Assembly: GCF_020164555.1 (NCBI RefSeq)
Contig: NZ_JAIQZB010000014.1
Location: forward strand, 1-64,000
From: Salegentibacter lacus
Lineage (GTDB): Bacteria; Bacteroidota; Bacteroidia; Flavobacteriales; Flavobacteriaceae
Length of the DNA: 64,000 nt
Direction of reading: 5' to 3'
Below, piece after piece: positions 8,139-17,873 of the stretch. The position numbers were made by a program, and so were the translations under genes. Position 1 is the first letter of the stretch; every line of letters begins with the position of its first letter. The notes under the pieces are model-generated. The model made no database searches, was not told the origin of the DNA, and saw only the letters and a program-made list of their open reading frames with translations.

Positions 8139-9533
8139 ATGTTCATTAAAAAAAGAATAAAACAGATAATTGTAGTTTTTCTCGCTTCCATTTTAATTGC
8201 CTGCGAAGATTTTGTGGAGGTTGATGCCCCCGATTATAAAATAATAAGAGATGATGTTTTTAGTAGTGAAGAAACAGCTAAAAGCGCTATGACAGGAATC
8301 TATAACGAGTTATTCCGATCCTCTTTTAGTAATGGGACACAGTATAGCGTAACAGTTTTAGGTGCCCTCTCAGGAAACCTCCTTAAAAACATCAGGGAAA
8401 CGAACCTCACCCGAATGGAATTCCAACAGCATGAAATCACTCCTGAGAATACCTCAAACCTATTTCTTTGGACCAGTGCCTATAATATGATTTATATGAC
8501 GAATGCTTTTTTGGAAGGGTTACAATCTTCGGAAAAAATAAGTTCAGAAGTTAAAAATCAGTTACAGGGGGAGGCTAAATTCGTGAGGGCCTTTACGTAT
8601 TTCTATTTAGTTAATCTTTACGGGGATGTTCCACTTGTACTCACCACTGACTACGAGCAAAATGAACTTGCTTCTCGAACTTATTCCGAGGAAATTTATA
8701 CGCAAATCATACTGGATTTAGAGGATGCAATTGAAGTTTTAACGAGCGAAAACCAGGATATACGGACCAAAGTTAATAGGTATACGGCTATGGCTTTGCT
8801 GGCCAGGGTTCATCTTTATAACCAGCAGTGGCAAAAGGCTGAAGAGTTGAGCAGTCAAGTTATTTCGAATAACTCCTATATTTTATTAGAAGAGTTGAAT
8901 GATGTTTTTCTAGCTAACAGCCAGGAAGCTATATGGCAGATATCACCTGTAGGAAGCGGAGCGGCAACAACACATACCAATGAAGGTAATTTTTTTATCA
9001 TAGATCCTGTTTTCTCATTCCTGGCAAGTGTAAAATTAGATGAAAATTTTATCGAAAATTTCAGTGAGGAGGATCTTCGATTGTCAACCTGGATCAGCTA
9101 TAATGAAAGCCTTAACGCTTACTTCCCTTTTAAATATAAAATATGGAATAGTAATGAGCAGCCAAGTACGGAGTATTCCATGGTGCTACGATTAGCCGAA
9201 CAGTTTTTAATAAGGGCTGAGGCCAGACTTATGCAAGACAATTTTACCGGTGCAATAGAAGATATTAATACAATTCGAAATAGAGCAGGTCTGGCACCAC
9301 TTTCCAATACGGATAATCTCGAAACTGAAGTACTCCTTGATGAATTAATGGAGCAACGTAGCAAAGAAATATTTACCGAATGGGGCCATAGATGGTTAGA
9401 TCTTAAGAGAACAGGCAGGTATGAACATATTTGGGAGAATAATCCATTATGGGAAGAAACCGACCTGCGCTATCCTATCCCAGCAGATGAAAGAATAAAG
9501 AACCCTAACCTAACTCAAAACCCTGGATATTAA
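8139..9533 (+). CDS. SusD/RagB-family surface lipoprotein
   Basis: This 464-residue lipoprotein forms the lid of the SusC transporter and binds substrate at the cell surface. The N-terminus MFIKKRIKQIIVVFLASILIAC has a lipobox with Cys22, followed by EDF. TPR-like helical repeats run through the protein. The C-terminal RagB segment shows RAEARLMQDNFTGAIEDINTIR (split over two helices) and the family motif EWGHRWLDLKRTGR, and the protein ends in the usual RIKNPNLTQNPGY. It lies between susC (9-bp gap) and the M16 protease gene (3-bp gap), so the three are almost certainly co-transcribed. Confidence 0.93.
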   Translation: MFIKKRIKQIIVVFLASILIACEDFVEVDAPDYKIIRDDVFSSEETAKSAMTGIYNELFRSSFSNGTQYSVTVLGALSGNLLKNIRETNLTRMEFQQHEITPENTSNLFLWTSAYNMIYMTNAFLEGLQSSEKISSEVKNQLQGEAKFVRAFTYFYLVNLYGDVPLVLTTDYEQNELASRTYSEEIYTQIILDLEDAIEVLTSENQDIRTKVNRYTAMALLARVHLYNQQWQKAEELSSQVISNNSYILLEELNDVFLANSQEAIWQISPVGSGAATTHTNEGNFFIIDPVFSFLASVKLDENFIENFSEEDLRLSTWISYNESLNAYFPFKYKIWNSNEQPSTEYSMVLRLAEQFLIRAEARLMQDNFTGAIEDINTIRNRAGLAPLSNTDNLETEVLLDELMEQRSKEIFTEWGHRWLDLKRTGRYEHIWENNPLWEETDLRYPIPADERIKNPNLTQNPGY

Positions 9534-9536
9534 CTT

Positions 9537-12386
9537 ATGAAATCATTAAAAACATTAGTAGTCTGGAGCTTGATATTCTTATGGGTTTTACCAGTGTTAG
9601 CACAAACTGCCTACCGTAATTCTGAGGATAGTTTGACTCTGGATAAAAGCATAAGAACAGGTGTATTAGACAATGGCCTTACTTATTTTATAAAACCTCT
9701 GGAAAATTCTAATCAACAAATAACCATGAATTTTCTAGTAAAAGTAGGATCCCATGATGAGCAACAACATGAGTTAAATTTCGCTCATCATATTGAACAT
9801 CTATCATTTAGACCGAGCGCTAATTTCCCTGATGGTCTTAAAAATAATTCTAAAATATTGAGCCAGTTTGGAATGAATATGTATGATATTTACGGAAGAA
9901 CAGGCGCCGGGGTTACACGATATTTCTATAATGTTCCCTATGAAAATGAGAAGGCAATAAATACTGGTTTACTCTGGTTTAAAGACATTGCTTCAGGTCT
10001 GGACCTTACCAAAAAAAGTATAGATAGGGAAAGAGGTGTACTACTGCAGGAATATCGAGGTGGTGTGGCCAGTCGTGCTCAAACAACAGCGTACAATGAT
10101 GTGCACAGCACACTCTTCTCTATAGTTAATAGCAAAAAATCTTTTTCTTCACATAATAGAAATTTTCCGCACCAGGATTTACAAAAATTTTATAATAAAT
10201 GGTATCAACCGCAGCGAATGGCTGTGATAATTGCTGGGAATATAGAAAATACTGAACAACTAGAAGAAAACATTAAATCCATTTTCCAGGAATTAAAGTC
10301 CTCAGAAAATAAAGTAGAACCCAAAGGAAAGGAACAAAGTAATCCAAAGATTGAAAAGAATTTCACAAGCGTTGTGCGAAATTCAAATGGAAATTCTGCA
10401 TATGAGTTTAAAGCTGTCAACATGTATCTTTTTTATAAGCATAAGGTCGACAAAAAAAAGGATGAAGGGTTGGGCAGACTACAAAGACAAATACAAGGAG
10501 AAATTGTTACGGATATACTTAAAACGAGGTTTAATGAAAATTCTAAGATAGACGATAGAACAACTATCTATAGTTCATATACCCCTGTTTGGAATATCCC
10601 ACCAGATATGTTAACTATTACTATCAATACTGAATTGCAATATGAAAAAGTAGCGCTGGAAAATACTTTATATATTTTAAGACAATTTGTAGAATATGGA
10701 ATTACAGAAGAAGAATTTGAAAATGCCAAAGATAATAGTTTAGAAACCCTAGAATCTTATAATACTTCGGAAAGCCCATATTGGGTAAAAGAAATAGAGA
10801 GGTATTTTGTAAACGACCAAACCCTGCCGTCTAATAAAAAGGAAATCATTATAAATTGGCTATCAAAACTTTCCAAAGAGGAAATAAATCGTCTAATAAA
10901 AGAAATAATAAAACCTTCACCGGATAAGATGGGCTTGATATTTCCTGAGGACAGCGAATCTCCTTTTTCCTCAAAAGAAAAGACCCAGGAAATAATTAAG
11001 AAAAAAGCTATGGAAAAAGTGTTTCCATATAAACCTAAATCTGAAATAAAAAGATTATTGAGCCAAAACCAAATGGATTCACTGCCAAATGGTAAAAAAT
11101 TGAAAGCCGAACCAGGCAAATTAGATACTGAAATTTATTCACTAAAGAATGGGGCAAAACTCATCCTAAAACCAATGAAAAGCAAAAATTCCAACACTTT
11201 AACTATCCGGGGATTTTCACCATTTGGGGCTTCTTGTTTTCCGAAAGAAGAATACAACAGTACAATGTTTGCTACATCAATTATTAAAAGTTCAGGAGTC
11301 GGATCTTATGAAAAGAAGGATTTAAAAAAATTTTATGAAAACACGCAATCAATAAAATTGGGTTTTGATCCTTATATCTTCAGTAATGAAAGTGGTTTTG
11401 AATCTGAAGTATCTATTAAAGAACTAAATAAATTTCTTCAGCTTTTATATTTATATTTTACAAAACCCCGTAAAGACCAGGCAGCTTTTGAAAACTGGAA
11501 AAAAGGATATTTACAGGATGCTAGATATATTATAAACCCCTCAAAGGACCTTATTGATGCTTTGAAGAAAGTAACGAGAGACTCCACAAGGCTTCCCATA
11601 GCCTCAGATTTGGTAAAAGCATCTCAAAGGGTAAATCTTAATGTAGCACATAGAAATTATCAAGAACTATTTGGGAATATAGGGAACTTCACTTTTATTG
11701 TTACAGGTGATTTTGATAGTGATGCAGTGCTCACCGCTTTTCAGAAATATGTAGGAAATATTCCCTCCAATTCAAAAACAATTTGTACTGATAAAAACAA
11801 AGCAATTGAGATACCTGATGGTCCCAAATATTATGAGCTAAGCGCCTCAGACCTTTATGAAACAGAAAATTCATTTTATGGAATAAGATTTGTTCATAAT
11901 CCTCCAGACAAAAAAGTTTGGAAAGAAGAACTAAAGATTAGGGTACTAGGCCAAATGCTTAATAGTTTAATATATGACTTAAGGGATAAAGAGGAACTTT
12001 CATTATATACAATTAGTGCTGGCGCCTATTTTGATAGAAGGACACAGCGATTTGAAGTACAGTTCCGTTTCAGCTGCCTACCTGAACAATTACCTATCAT
12101 AAGAGATAAAACAAATAATATAATTGAAAAATTAAAAAAGGGTAATGTGCCGGAGAAAGTTTTTAAAAATCAAAAAAACAGAATAAGATCCATTTACACA
12201 CCCCAGGCACTAAATCAGCCTTCTTATATTGCGAAAAAGTTGTATCGATATTACAGATTTGAGGAACCTCCGATAGCATCATCAACTATAGAAAATTATC
12301 TCAAAGACCTAACTTTTAAGGAAATCATTCAAACAGCTAAAACATATTTAAAACCAGAATACATGCACGAGGTAAAAATGGAATAA
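9537..12386 (+). CDS. M16 (pitrilysin/insulinase) family zinc metallopeptidase
   Basis: M16 enzymes enclose and cut unfolded peptides in a two-half chamber. The 949-residue protein has a signal peptide (cleavage near LAQ, residue 23), so it acts in the periplasm or at the outer membrane. The inverted zinc motif HxxEH is H84-HI-E87-H88, and the third ligand Glu172 ends ERGVLLQE, with the standard spacing. Two M16 halves are present; the second half, from about residue 530, has no zinc motif. It is the last gene of the susC-susD operon, and a perfect 15-bp stem terminator follows it. The likely role is to process a peptide handled by the SusCD transporter. Confidence 0.92.
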   Translation: MKSLKTLVVWSLIFLWVLPVLAQTAYRNSEDSLTLDKSIRTGVLDNGLTYFIKPLENSNQQITMNFLVKVGSHDEQQHELNFAHHIEHLSFRPSANFPDGLKNNSKILSQFGMNMYDIYGRTGAGVTRYFYNVPYENEKAINTGLLWFKDIASGLDLTKKSIDRERGVLLQEYRGGVASRAQTTAYNDVHSTLFSIVNSKKSFSSHNRNFPHQDLQKFYNKWYQPQRMAVIIAGNIENTEQLEENIKSIFQELKSSENKVEPKGKEQSNPKIEKNFTSVVRNSNGNSAYEFKAVNMYLFYKHKVDKKKDEGLGRLQRQIQGEIVTDILKTRFNENSKIDDRTTIYSSYTPVWNIPPDMLTITINTELQYEKVALENTLYILRQFVEYGITEEEFENAKDNSLETLESYNTSESPYWVKEIERYFVNDQTLPSNKKEIIINWLSKLSKEEINRLIKEIIKPSPDKMGLIFPEDSESPFSSKEKTQEIIKKKAMEKVFPYKPKSEIKRLLSQNQMDSLPNGKKLKAEPGKLDTEIYSLKNGAKLILKPMKSKNSNTLTIRGFSPFGASCFPKEEYNSTMFATSIIKSSGVGSYEKKDLKKFYENTQSIKLGFDPYIFSNESGFESEVSIKELNKFLQLLYLYFTKPRKDQAAFENWKKGYLQDARYIINPSKDLIDALKKVTRDSTRLPIASDLVKASQRVNLNVAHRNYQELFGNIGNFTFIVTGDFDSDAVLTAFQKYVGNIPSNSKTICTDKNKAIEIPDGPKYYELSASDLYETENSFYGIRFVHNPPDKKVWKEELKIRVLGQMLNSLIYDLRDKEELSLYTISAGAYFDRRTQRFEVQFRFSCLPEQLPIIRDKTNNIIEKLKKGNVPEKVFKNQKNRIRSIYTPQALNQPSYIAKKLYRYYRFEEPPIASSTIENYLKDLTFKEIIQTAKTYLKPEYMHEVKME

Positions 12387-12400
12387 TTCTATTTTAAATA

Positions 12401-12435
12401 ATTACCCCATAGTAGCTACTCTACTATGGGGTAAT
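12401..12435. terminator. Perfect hairpin between convergent genes
   Basis: ATTACCCCATAGTAG and its exact complement form a 15-bp stem around the loop CTACT. It lies between the M16 gene (plus) and the small exported peptide gene (minus), so it can serve both directions. Its T-tracts are weak, but both flanks are AT-rich. Confidence 0.7.
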
Positions 12436-12457
12436 ATTACAAATCTACTTTATAATC

Positions 12458-12748
12458 CTAAAGATTAATTACGGTAGGCGCTTGACCCGGAGGGCTTAAT
12501 TTTACTGTACTAAGATCCATTTCATCATAGACATCATAGACAGGTCCCGCTGCACCAATCTGAACTCGACAGTTTTCCTCGGTTCCCTGGCACTCCTGCT
12601 CAGGTATCGACTGCCAATTATCATTACCCAGATAGATAAAATCAGCAGTTTGTACTTCTGGCTTTGGCTCAGAATTAACGCTTGCAAAGGTCAATCCTAT
12701 GGCAAATATTATTGCCAACATCGGTAAAATCATTTTTAAATATTTCAT
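12458..12748 (-). CDS. Small exported peptide, DUF6520-like
   Basis: This 96-residue protein begins MKYLKMILPMLAIIFAIGLTF, a signal peptide with likely cleavage near FAS-VNS. The mature part is about 70 residues with a single Cys pair (QECQGTEENCRV) that could form a disulfide. The signal sequence and the pattern WQSIPEQ-C match the flavobacterial DUF6520 family as I know it. Its function is unknown. It lies convergent to the SusCD-M16 operon and downstream of an AraC regulator on its own strand. It may be a substrate or signal of that system, but only proximity supports this. Confidence 0.65.
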   Translation of the reverse strand: MKYLKMILPMLAIIFAIGLTFASVNSEPKPEVQTADFIYLGNDNWQSIPEQECQGTEENCRVQIGAAGPVYDVYDEMDLSTVKLSPPGQAPTVINL

Positions 12749-12965
12749 AATATAAAGTTTTAATATATACCTACTCTTTGAAGGATTTTCGGCTTCTCCT
12801 ACTTTCTGCGCAAAAAGATTTAAAACGTTTCTTTTATGGTGTAAAATTTCAGTGCAATACTGAAAATTGAAAGTAGTATAAGCTTAAGGCTACTATCATT
12901 TACAATAGTAAATTTCATCAAATAACCTCAAAGAAAATGGTTGCTAAAGCCGTAAAACTGTTCTG

Positions 12966-13889
12966 CTATTGAATGGTCCAGGCATTTTCCATTCTATACT
13001 GCGAAGGGGTCTGACCATATTGAAGCCGAAAATTTTTAGAAAAATGCGAATGATCCTTAAAACCGCACTTCTGCATAATTATGGAAATAGGTAATTCCGT
13101 ACTTCGAATTAAAAGGGCACCTTTTTCGAGTCTTTTTTTCATATGGAACCGGGGTATCGTAGTCCCATACATTTTCTTGAATTCTTCTTTGAGCTTGGTT
13201 TTATTCGTACGGTGAATAAGTCCTAATTCCTTAAGGGAGGGCAGTTCCGTATGTAGATTCCGGAGAATATAGAGACGCACTTGTTTTAACAGTATTTTTG
13301 TTGCGGCACTTTCTTTCTTTCCTGATCCTGAAGACCGGGCGGTCTTACTATCTTTCTCGTCCTCATCATCTTTATTTTCGAAACGAAAAGCAGTAATCAC
13401 ATAAGAACAGTCTGAATTAATGCCCGTCATCTTTTGGATAGTACTGGGAGTTCTATATAGGCTTTTATTTTCAGTAATAAAGTCTAAAGAAATTAATCGC
13501 TGATAGGGTTTTTCACCATTTGATTCAAGTTCCTCTTTTAAAACATTCACAGAATTATTGGAAAGAATTTCTGAAACTGGCCTATCAATTTTTTTTTCAT
13601 CCCATTTCAGGATCTTGGGAGTTTCAAAAGTATAGGAAGTTATATGATAATTTTTATCCAGGAATATTGAAAAATGAAATTCCGGATGTTCTCCACGTTG
13701 CTGGGGTTTAAAACAGGAATTATAAATTTCCTCGGACATCATATTGAGTAATACTGCAACAGTATCTAATGGATCTCTACGACCGGATGGCTCCTGGCGA
13801 AACATAAAATTACCACAGGCAATTTCGATGATTTGCTGATACAGAGAATTGAATCTCATTTTCTCCTCATTGCTAATTTCTTTTTTCAT
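12966..13889 (-). CDS. AraC-family transcriptional regulator
   Basis: This 307-residue regulator has a C-terminal double HTH (about residues 210-302) with the AraC signature: LPISIIMQKCGFKDHSHFSKNF, then QYGQTPSQYR. The N-terminal 200 residues form a sensor domain with no recognised fold, and a Lys/Ser-rich linker follows at about 180-200. It lies between the small exported peptide gene and a DUF7793-like gene on the same strand, 21 bp downstream of the latter. Divergent or adjacent genes of the SusCD-M16 locus are its probable targets, by position only. Confidence 0.9.
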   Translation of the reverse strand: MKKEISNEEKMRFNSLYQQIIEIACGNFMFRQEPSGRRDPLDTVAVLLNMMSEEIYNSCFKPQQRGEHPEFHFSIFLDKNYHITSYTFETPKILKWDEKKIDRPVSEILSNNSVNVLKEELESNGEKPYQRLISLDFITENKSLYRTPSTIQKMTGINSDCSYVITAFRFENKDDEDEKDSKTARSSGSGKKESAATKILLKQVRLYILRNLHTELPSLKELGLIHRTNKTKLKEEFKKMYGTTIPRFHMKKRLEKGALLIRSTELPISIIMQKCGFKDHSHFSKNFRLQYGQTPSQYRMENAWTIQ

Positions 13890-13910
13890 AATTATTGTTT
13901 TATTGAAGGG

Positions 13911-14282
13911 TTACTTTTTATAGTCTTGCAAGAACGAAAGCGCTTCTTCCTTATTAGTAAATACCCGGGTAGGATAAGCCGGGCTGTTTGTTTTTATAAA
14001 TAATTGAGTGATTACCATGGCGTGCTCATCTTCTACAAGCAGGGCTAGTGCGGTGGTCATATATGCACCTTCAATGGCTAAATAATCCCTGGCTTGTTTC
14101 TGTGCAATGGTGACGGCCCTTAGATCACAAAATATAGGATATGAATTTTCATTCTGCAGCTGTAACCGCTGGCTTACGATCTGTTTGGCCATACTCCTAT
14201 TGATCTCATAAATTTCTTTATAGACAAAGTAGAGGATCCCATTGGAAATCCACATTTTTGCATAAGTACCATCCACAACCAT
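13911..14282 (-). CDS. DUF7793 (STAS-like) protein
   Basis: This 123-residue cytoplasmic protein has no signal peptide. It reads as a STAS/SpoIIAA-like fold: it opens with a beta hairpin (MWISNGILYFVYKE) and has the family features YPIFCDLRAV, ARDYLAIEGA, TNSPAYPTRVFTNKEEALSFL. Such proteins occur next to regulators in Bacteroidota, but their role is not established. It is followed by the AraC gene after 21 bp, suggesting co-transcription. Confidence 0.7.
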   Translation of the reverse strand: MVVDGTYAKMWISNGILYFVYKEIYEINRSMAKQIVSQRLQLQNENSYPIFCDLRAVTIAQKQARDYLAIEGAYMTTALALLVEDEHAMVITQLFIKTNSPAYPTRVFTNKEEALSFLQDYKK

Positions 14283-14506
14283 CCCGTAATAATTTGGATA
14301 TCACTAATATAGAATAAAATTTCAATACGTCTTACCAGAACATCTTCCTTGATTTTATATACTATGTTATAAAGTTATTCTCATAGGATTTAATGGTATT
14401 TGAACGAAAAGCCGTATAACTGTTCTGAAAAGACCTTTTATTATAATGGTCAGAATTACAATAGATATTTATCATAGCTTGAAAAGGAAATTTTCATATC
14501 AAAGTT

Positions 14507-16924
14507 ATGGCTAAGATTAAACACAATAATTTCCTGGATACGGTTGATGAAGTAGTCACTAATGCAACCAATGCGGGGATAATCCACCTCCATGCAGAAG
14601 GCAAGGAATTAAACGGACGGCGTATCACCATTAACGGCAAACCTTCCTATCACTTCGGTACTACGGGTTACCTGGGCCTTGAACAAGATAAAAGGTTAAA
14701 AATGGCAGCAATAAATGCTATTGAAAAATACGGAACCCAGTTTCCGTTATCCAAAACATACATTTCACATCCGCTTTATGCGCCGTTGGAAGAAAAAATT
14801 TTCCAAATGTACCAGCACCCCATACTCATCACTAAAAATAGTACACTTGGCCATTTAGCAGTAATTCCCACTGCTGTAAGAGCTGGTGATGCGGTAATCC
14901 TGGATCACCAGGTGCATTGGAGTGTACAAAGTGCCACGGAGGTTTTAAAATCAAAAGGGGTAACAGTAAGAATGATCAGACATAGCAATATGGAAATGCT
15001 GGAACACTATATCAAAGACTTAAGAAATAAAGCTAATAAAATTTGGTATATGGCGGACGGGGTTTATTCTATGTACGGGGATTTTGCCCCGTTACATGAC
15101 CTGATGGAGTTATCCAAAAAGTATGCGCAATTACATCTTTACATTGATGATGTCCATGGAATGAGCTGGAAAGGAAAAAACGGTTCTGGCTATGTGATGT
15201 CCGTATTGAAAGATCTTCCACAAAATATACTATTGTTTGGTACTCTGAGTAAAACTTTTGGAGCTAGTGGCGCCATTCTGGTTTGCCCTGATAAGAAATT
15301 ACATAAAAAGATAAAGAATTTCGGAGGACCATTAACATTTTCAGCCCAACTAGAGCCTGCTTCAGTTGCTGCTGCAACTGCTTCAGCCGATATTCATTTA
15401 TCCCCGGAGATCTATGATTTACAATCAGATTTGGAGCGAAAAATAAATTACTTCAATCATTTACTGGAGTTATCAGATTTGCCGCTGGTACACAAAAATG
15501 CTTCCCCGGTATTTTACATTGGTACGGGGCTACCGGCCACAGGGTATAATTTTGTAAGCAAAATGATGAATGCCGGATTTTTTGTAAACCTTGGGTTATT
15601 CCCGGCCGTTCCGGTTAAGAATACCGGGGTTAGAATAACGATTTCCAGGCATAATGAATTGAAGGATATCCAGGCATTGGTAGATGCTATGAGTTATTAC
15701 TTTCCCCTGGCTATGGAGGAAACTCATACTGATTTAACCAGGATTTATAAATCATTTGGAATTCAGGAAACTGAAAAAAATAATACTATAGGAACACAAA
15801 TTGAGGAACTAAATCTGGAATCTACGGAAACAATTCAGCAGATAAATAAAGCTGAGTGGGACACCTGTTTTTCCGGAAAGGGTACATTTGACTGGGATGG
15901 CCTTAATTTTTTGGAGAAAGTCTTTACCAGTAATAATTTAAAGGAGCATAATTGGGGATTCCATTACATTACGATAAAGGATAAAAAAGGTAAAATTGTT
16001 TTGGCAGCATCTCTTACCAGTGCGCTTTTAAAAAATGATATGCTTTCTGATGCTAATACCTCAAGAGTCATCGAAGAAATGCGTGAAGAGGATCCCTATT
16101 ATATGACCGATATGGTTCTATCCTTAGGCTCGGTTTTTTCAGAGGGAGCTCATTTGTTTTTAGACGATGAACATCCTTTACATATTCGCTCGATGCGGTT
16201 ATTTCTAAAGAAACTTGATGAAATAAAGACTAAGGTGGGGGCTAAACTTATCATTTTAAGGGATTTTGAAAAAACAAATACGTTGAACACTTTCTTTCAC
16301 GAGCAAGGATTCATATCCATAGATATGCCCGACTCCTGTGAAATTGCCAATTTCAACTGGCGAAATGAAGAACAATATATTTCTACACTCAGCAAACGCT
16401 CCAGGAAACATTTCAACAAGGATATCAAGGCATTTGAGAATTATTTTCAAACCAGGATTGTAATCTCACCTACTCCCGAAGAAATTGACAAATTTTATAC
16501 GTTGTTTGAAGAAGTTTGGAGTAACAATTTAGGAATTAACATTTTTAAATTTCCTAAAAAGCTGTTTTCTGAAATGGTTAAAAGTCCGAAGTGGGATTTT
16601 CTAACATTATATCTTAAAGCAGATAGTCCTAACGCATCGGATAAGATCGTAGGCGTGATGTTTATAACGCGATCCGGAAAAACTTTTATACCCGCTTTTG
16701 TAGGGATGGATTATGGATATAATGAAAAATTCAATATCTATCGCCAGCTATTATACCAGACAATAAAAACGGCCGGAACTTTAAAATTCGAAAAAATTAA
16801 ATTTGGCTTTAGTGCCAGCTTTGAAAAAAAGAAATTGGGAGCCACTTTAATACCTAAAATAGCCTATGTTCAGGCGGATGACAACTTCAGTCTTGAAGCT
16901 TTAGATTGGCTACAAAAAGATTAA
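14507..16924 (+). CDS. Fusion of alpha-oxoamine synthase (PLP) and GNAT-type acyltransferase
   Basis: Residues 1-400 form a fold-type I PLP enzyme of the 8-amino-7-oxononanoate synthase/serine palmitoyltransferase family, which condenses an amino acid with an acyl-CoA. The PLP lysine is K249 in LFGTLSKTFGASGA. The cofactor-binding DDVHGMS lies at 214-220, and GLFPAVPVKNTGVRITIS marks the C-terminal small domain. Residues 430-805 form a GNAT/FemAB-like acyltransferase (KRSRKHFNKDIKAF, KFGFSASFEKKKLGATL). A two-domain protein could make and then N-acylate an amino-ketone lipid, such as a sphingolipid- or sulfonolipid-like product. The domain assignment is firm and the product is an inference. 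It stands alone, upstream of the conjugative element. Confidence 0.85.
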   Translation: MAKIKHNNFLDTVDEVVTNATNAGIIHLHAEGKELNGRRITINGKPSYHFGTTGYLGLEQDKRLKMAAINAIEKYGTQFPLSKTYISHPLYAPLEEKIFQMYQHPILITKNSTLGHLAVIPTAVRAGDAVILDHQVHWSVQSATEVLKSKGVTVRMIRHSNMEMLEHYIKDLRNKANKIWYMADGVYSMYGDFAPLHDLMELSKKYAQLHLYIDDVHGMSWKGKNGSGYVMSVLKDLPQNILLFGTLSKTFGASGAILVCPDKKLHKKIKNFGGPLTFSAQLEPASVAAATASADIHLSPEIYDLQSDLERKINYFNHLLELSDLPLVHKNASPVFYIGTGLPATGYNFVSKMMNAGFFVNLGLFPAVPVKNTGVRITISRHNELKDIQALVDAMSYYFPLAMEETHTDLTRIYKSFGIQETEKNNTIGTQIEELNLESTETIQQINKAEWDTCFSGKGTFDWDGLNFLEKVFTSNNLKEHNWGFHYITIKDKKGKIVLAASLTSALLKNDMLSDANTSRVIEEMREEDPYYMTDMVLSLGSVFSEGAHLFLDDEHPLHIRSMRLFLKKLDEIKTKVGAKLIILRDFEKTNTLNTFFHEQGFISIDMPDSCEIANFNWRNEEQYISTLSKRSRKHFNKDIKAFENYFQTRIVISPTPEEIDKFYTLFEEVWSNNLGINIFKFPKKLFSEMVKSPKWDFLTLYLKADSPNASDKIVGVMFITRSGKTFIPAFVGMDYGYNEKFNIYRQLLYQTIKTAGTLKFEKIKFGFSASFEKKKLGATLIPKIAYVQADDNFSLEALDWLQKD

Positions 16925-17024
16925 CCCCCCTTTGAAGCATATTTTTTAATATTTACCCTTTTAAAAAGCCGTATTGAAAATAGCACAGCAGAGGCATTAT
17001 TTGTTTTCATTAAATACAAATCTC

Positions 17025-17858
17025 ATGTTCGAGAAAACAATGTCGATATTCAGCGAAAATGTTGAAAGCCTAATTCAGTCAGGTAAATCTGATTTGAAGA
17101 AAGCTGAAGATGGCATTAATTTATGTATTAAAATTCTTTCTAAATTACAAAAGCAAGTAGATAAGGATGATTTTGAAAATACTCAAGCAGAAATCGAGTT
17201 TTTTAAAAACATAAAACCTTTCCCTATGAGCTATCTTATTTATTTTACCGAAGTGAGGTCTTGTGAATTAAAGCTCCCGAAAGCCGGTAACTCTCATAAA
17301 GTTCGTTACTTGGAAAAGGAGATTAAAAAGATCAATAGATTTTTTTCTGAAAATAACAGTTTTGTCAACTATATGGAGCAAAACCACAATTACCTGGATC
17401 CGCAGTTTTTCAGTCGCAGTGGAAAGATGGATTTCTCCTTTAGCCCAACTATTAACTATTATCAAAATCCTGAATTTTCGACTAGCCACGATATGCTTTG
17501 GTCTAAGATCCAGGCTTTATACCGGTACATCCATTATATTCGAGAGAAATTAGAATTGATACAGCCCGGAAGCAGTGGGAATTTCCGGGAACGTCAACCA
17601 AATTTATTACGATGGTCCGGATCCAAAACTTCTTTAGTAGAAGTAATCTATAGTTTATACCTTAAAGGGGATATCAACCACGGAACTGCAGACCTTAAAA
17701 CGCTTATCTCTGCCTTTGAAGACTTTTTTAATATTAAGCTCGATAATTATCATAAAACTTATAGTGAGATGAGAGCCAGAAAAGATCCAAGAGCCAAATA
17801 CCTATACCAAATCGCTGGCAACCTGGAAGCAAAAATGCGCCAGGATGATGAAAAGTAA
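17025..17858 (+). CDS. rteC: RteC-family protein
   Basis: RteC proteins are winged-helix activators that control excision of CTnDOT-type conjugative transposons. The family pattern is visible: KPFPMSYLIYFTEV, a basic helix (KVRYLEKEIKKINRFF), then the C-terminal winged helix (LVEVIYSLYLKGDINHGTADLKTLI, then RARKDPRAKYLYQI). I prefer the ATG at 17025 (MFEKTMSIF), giving 277 residues. The frame stays open upstream to a TTG at 16974. It begins the conjugative element and is followed by a 252-bp regulatory gap and the HTH gene. Confidence 0.85.
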   Translation: MFEKTMSIFSENVESLIQSGKSDLKKAEDGINLCIKILSKLQKQVDKDDFENTQAEIEFFKNIKPFPMSYLIYFTEVRSCELKLPKAGNSHKVRYLEKEIKKINRFFSENNSFVNYMEQNHNYLDPQFFSRSGKMDFSFSPTINYYQNPEFSTSHDMLWSKIQALYRYIHYIREKLELIQPGSSGNFRERQPNLLRWSGSKTSLVEVIYSLYLKGDINHGTADLKTLISAFEDFFNIKLDNYHKTYSEMRARKDPRAKYLYQIAGNLEAKMRQDDEK

Positions 17859-17873
17859 ATTTTCGAAGTAAGT

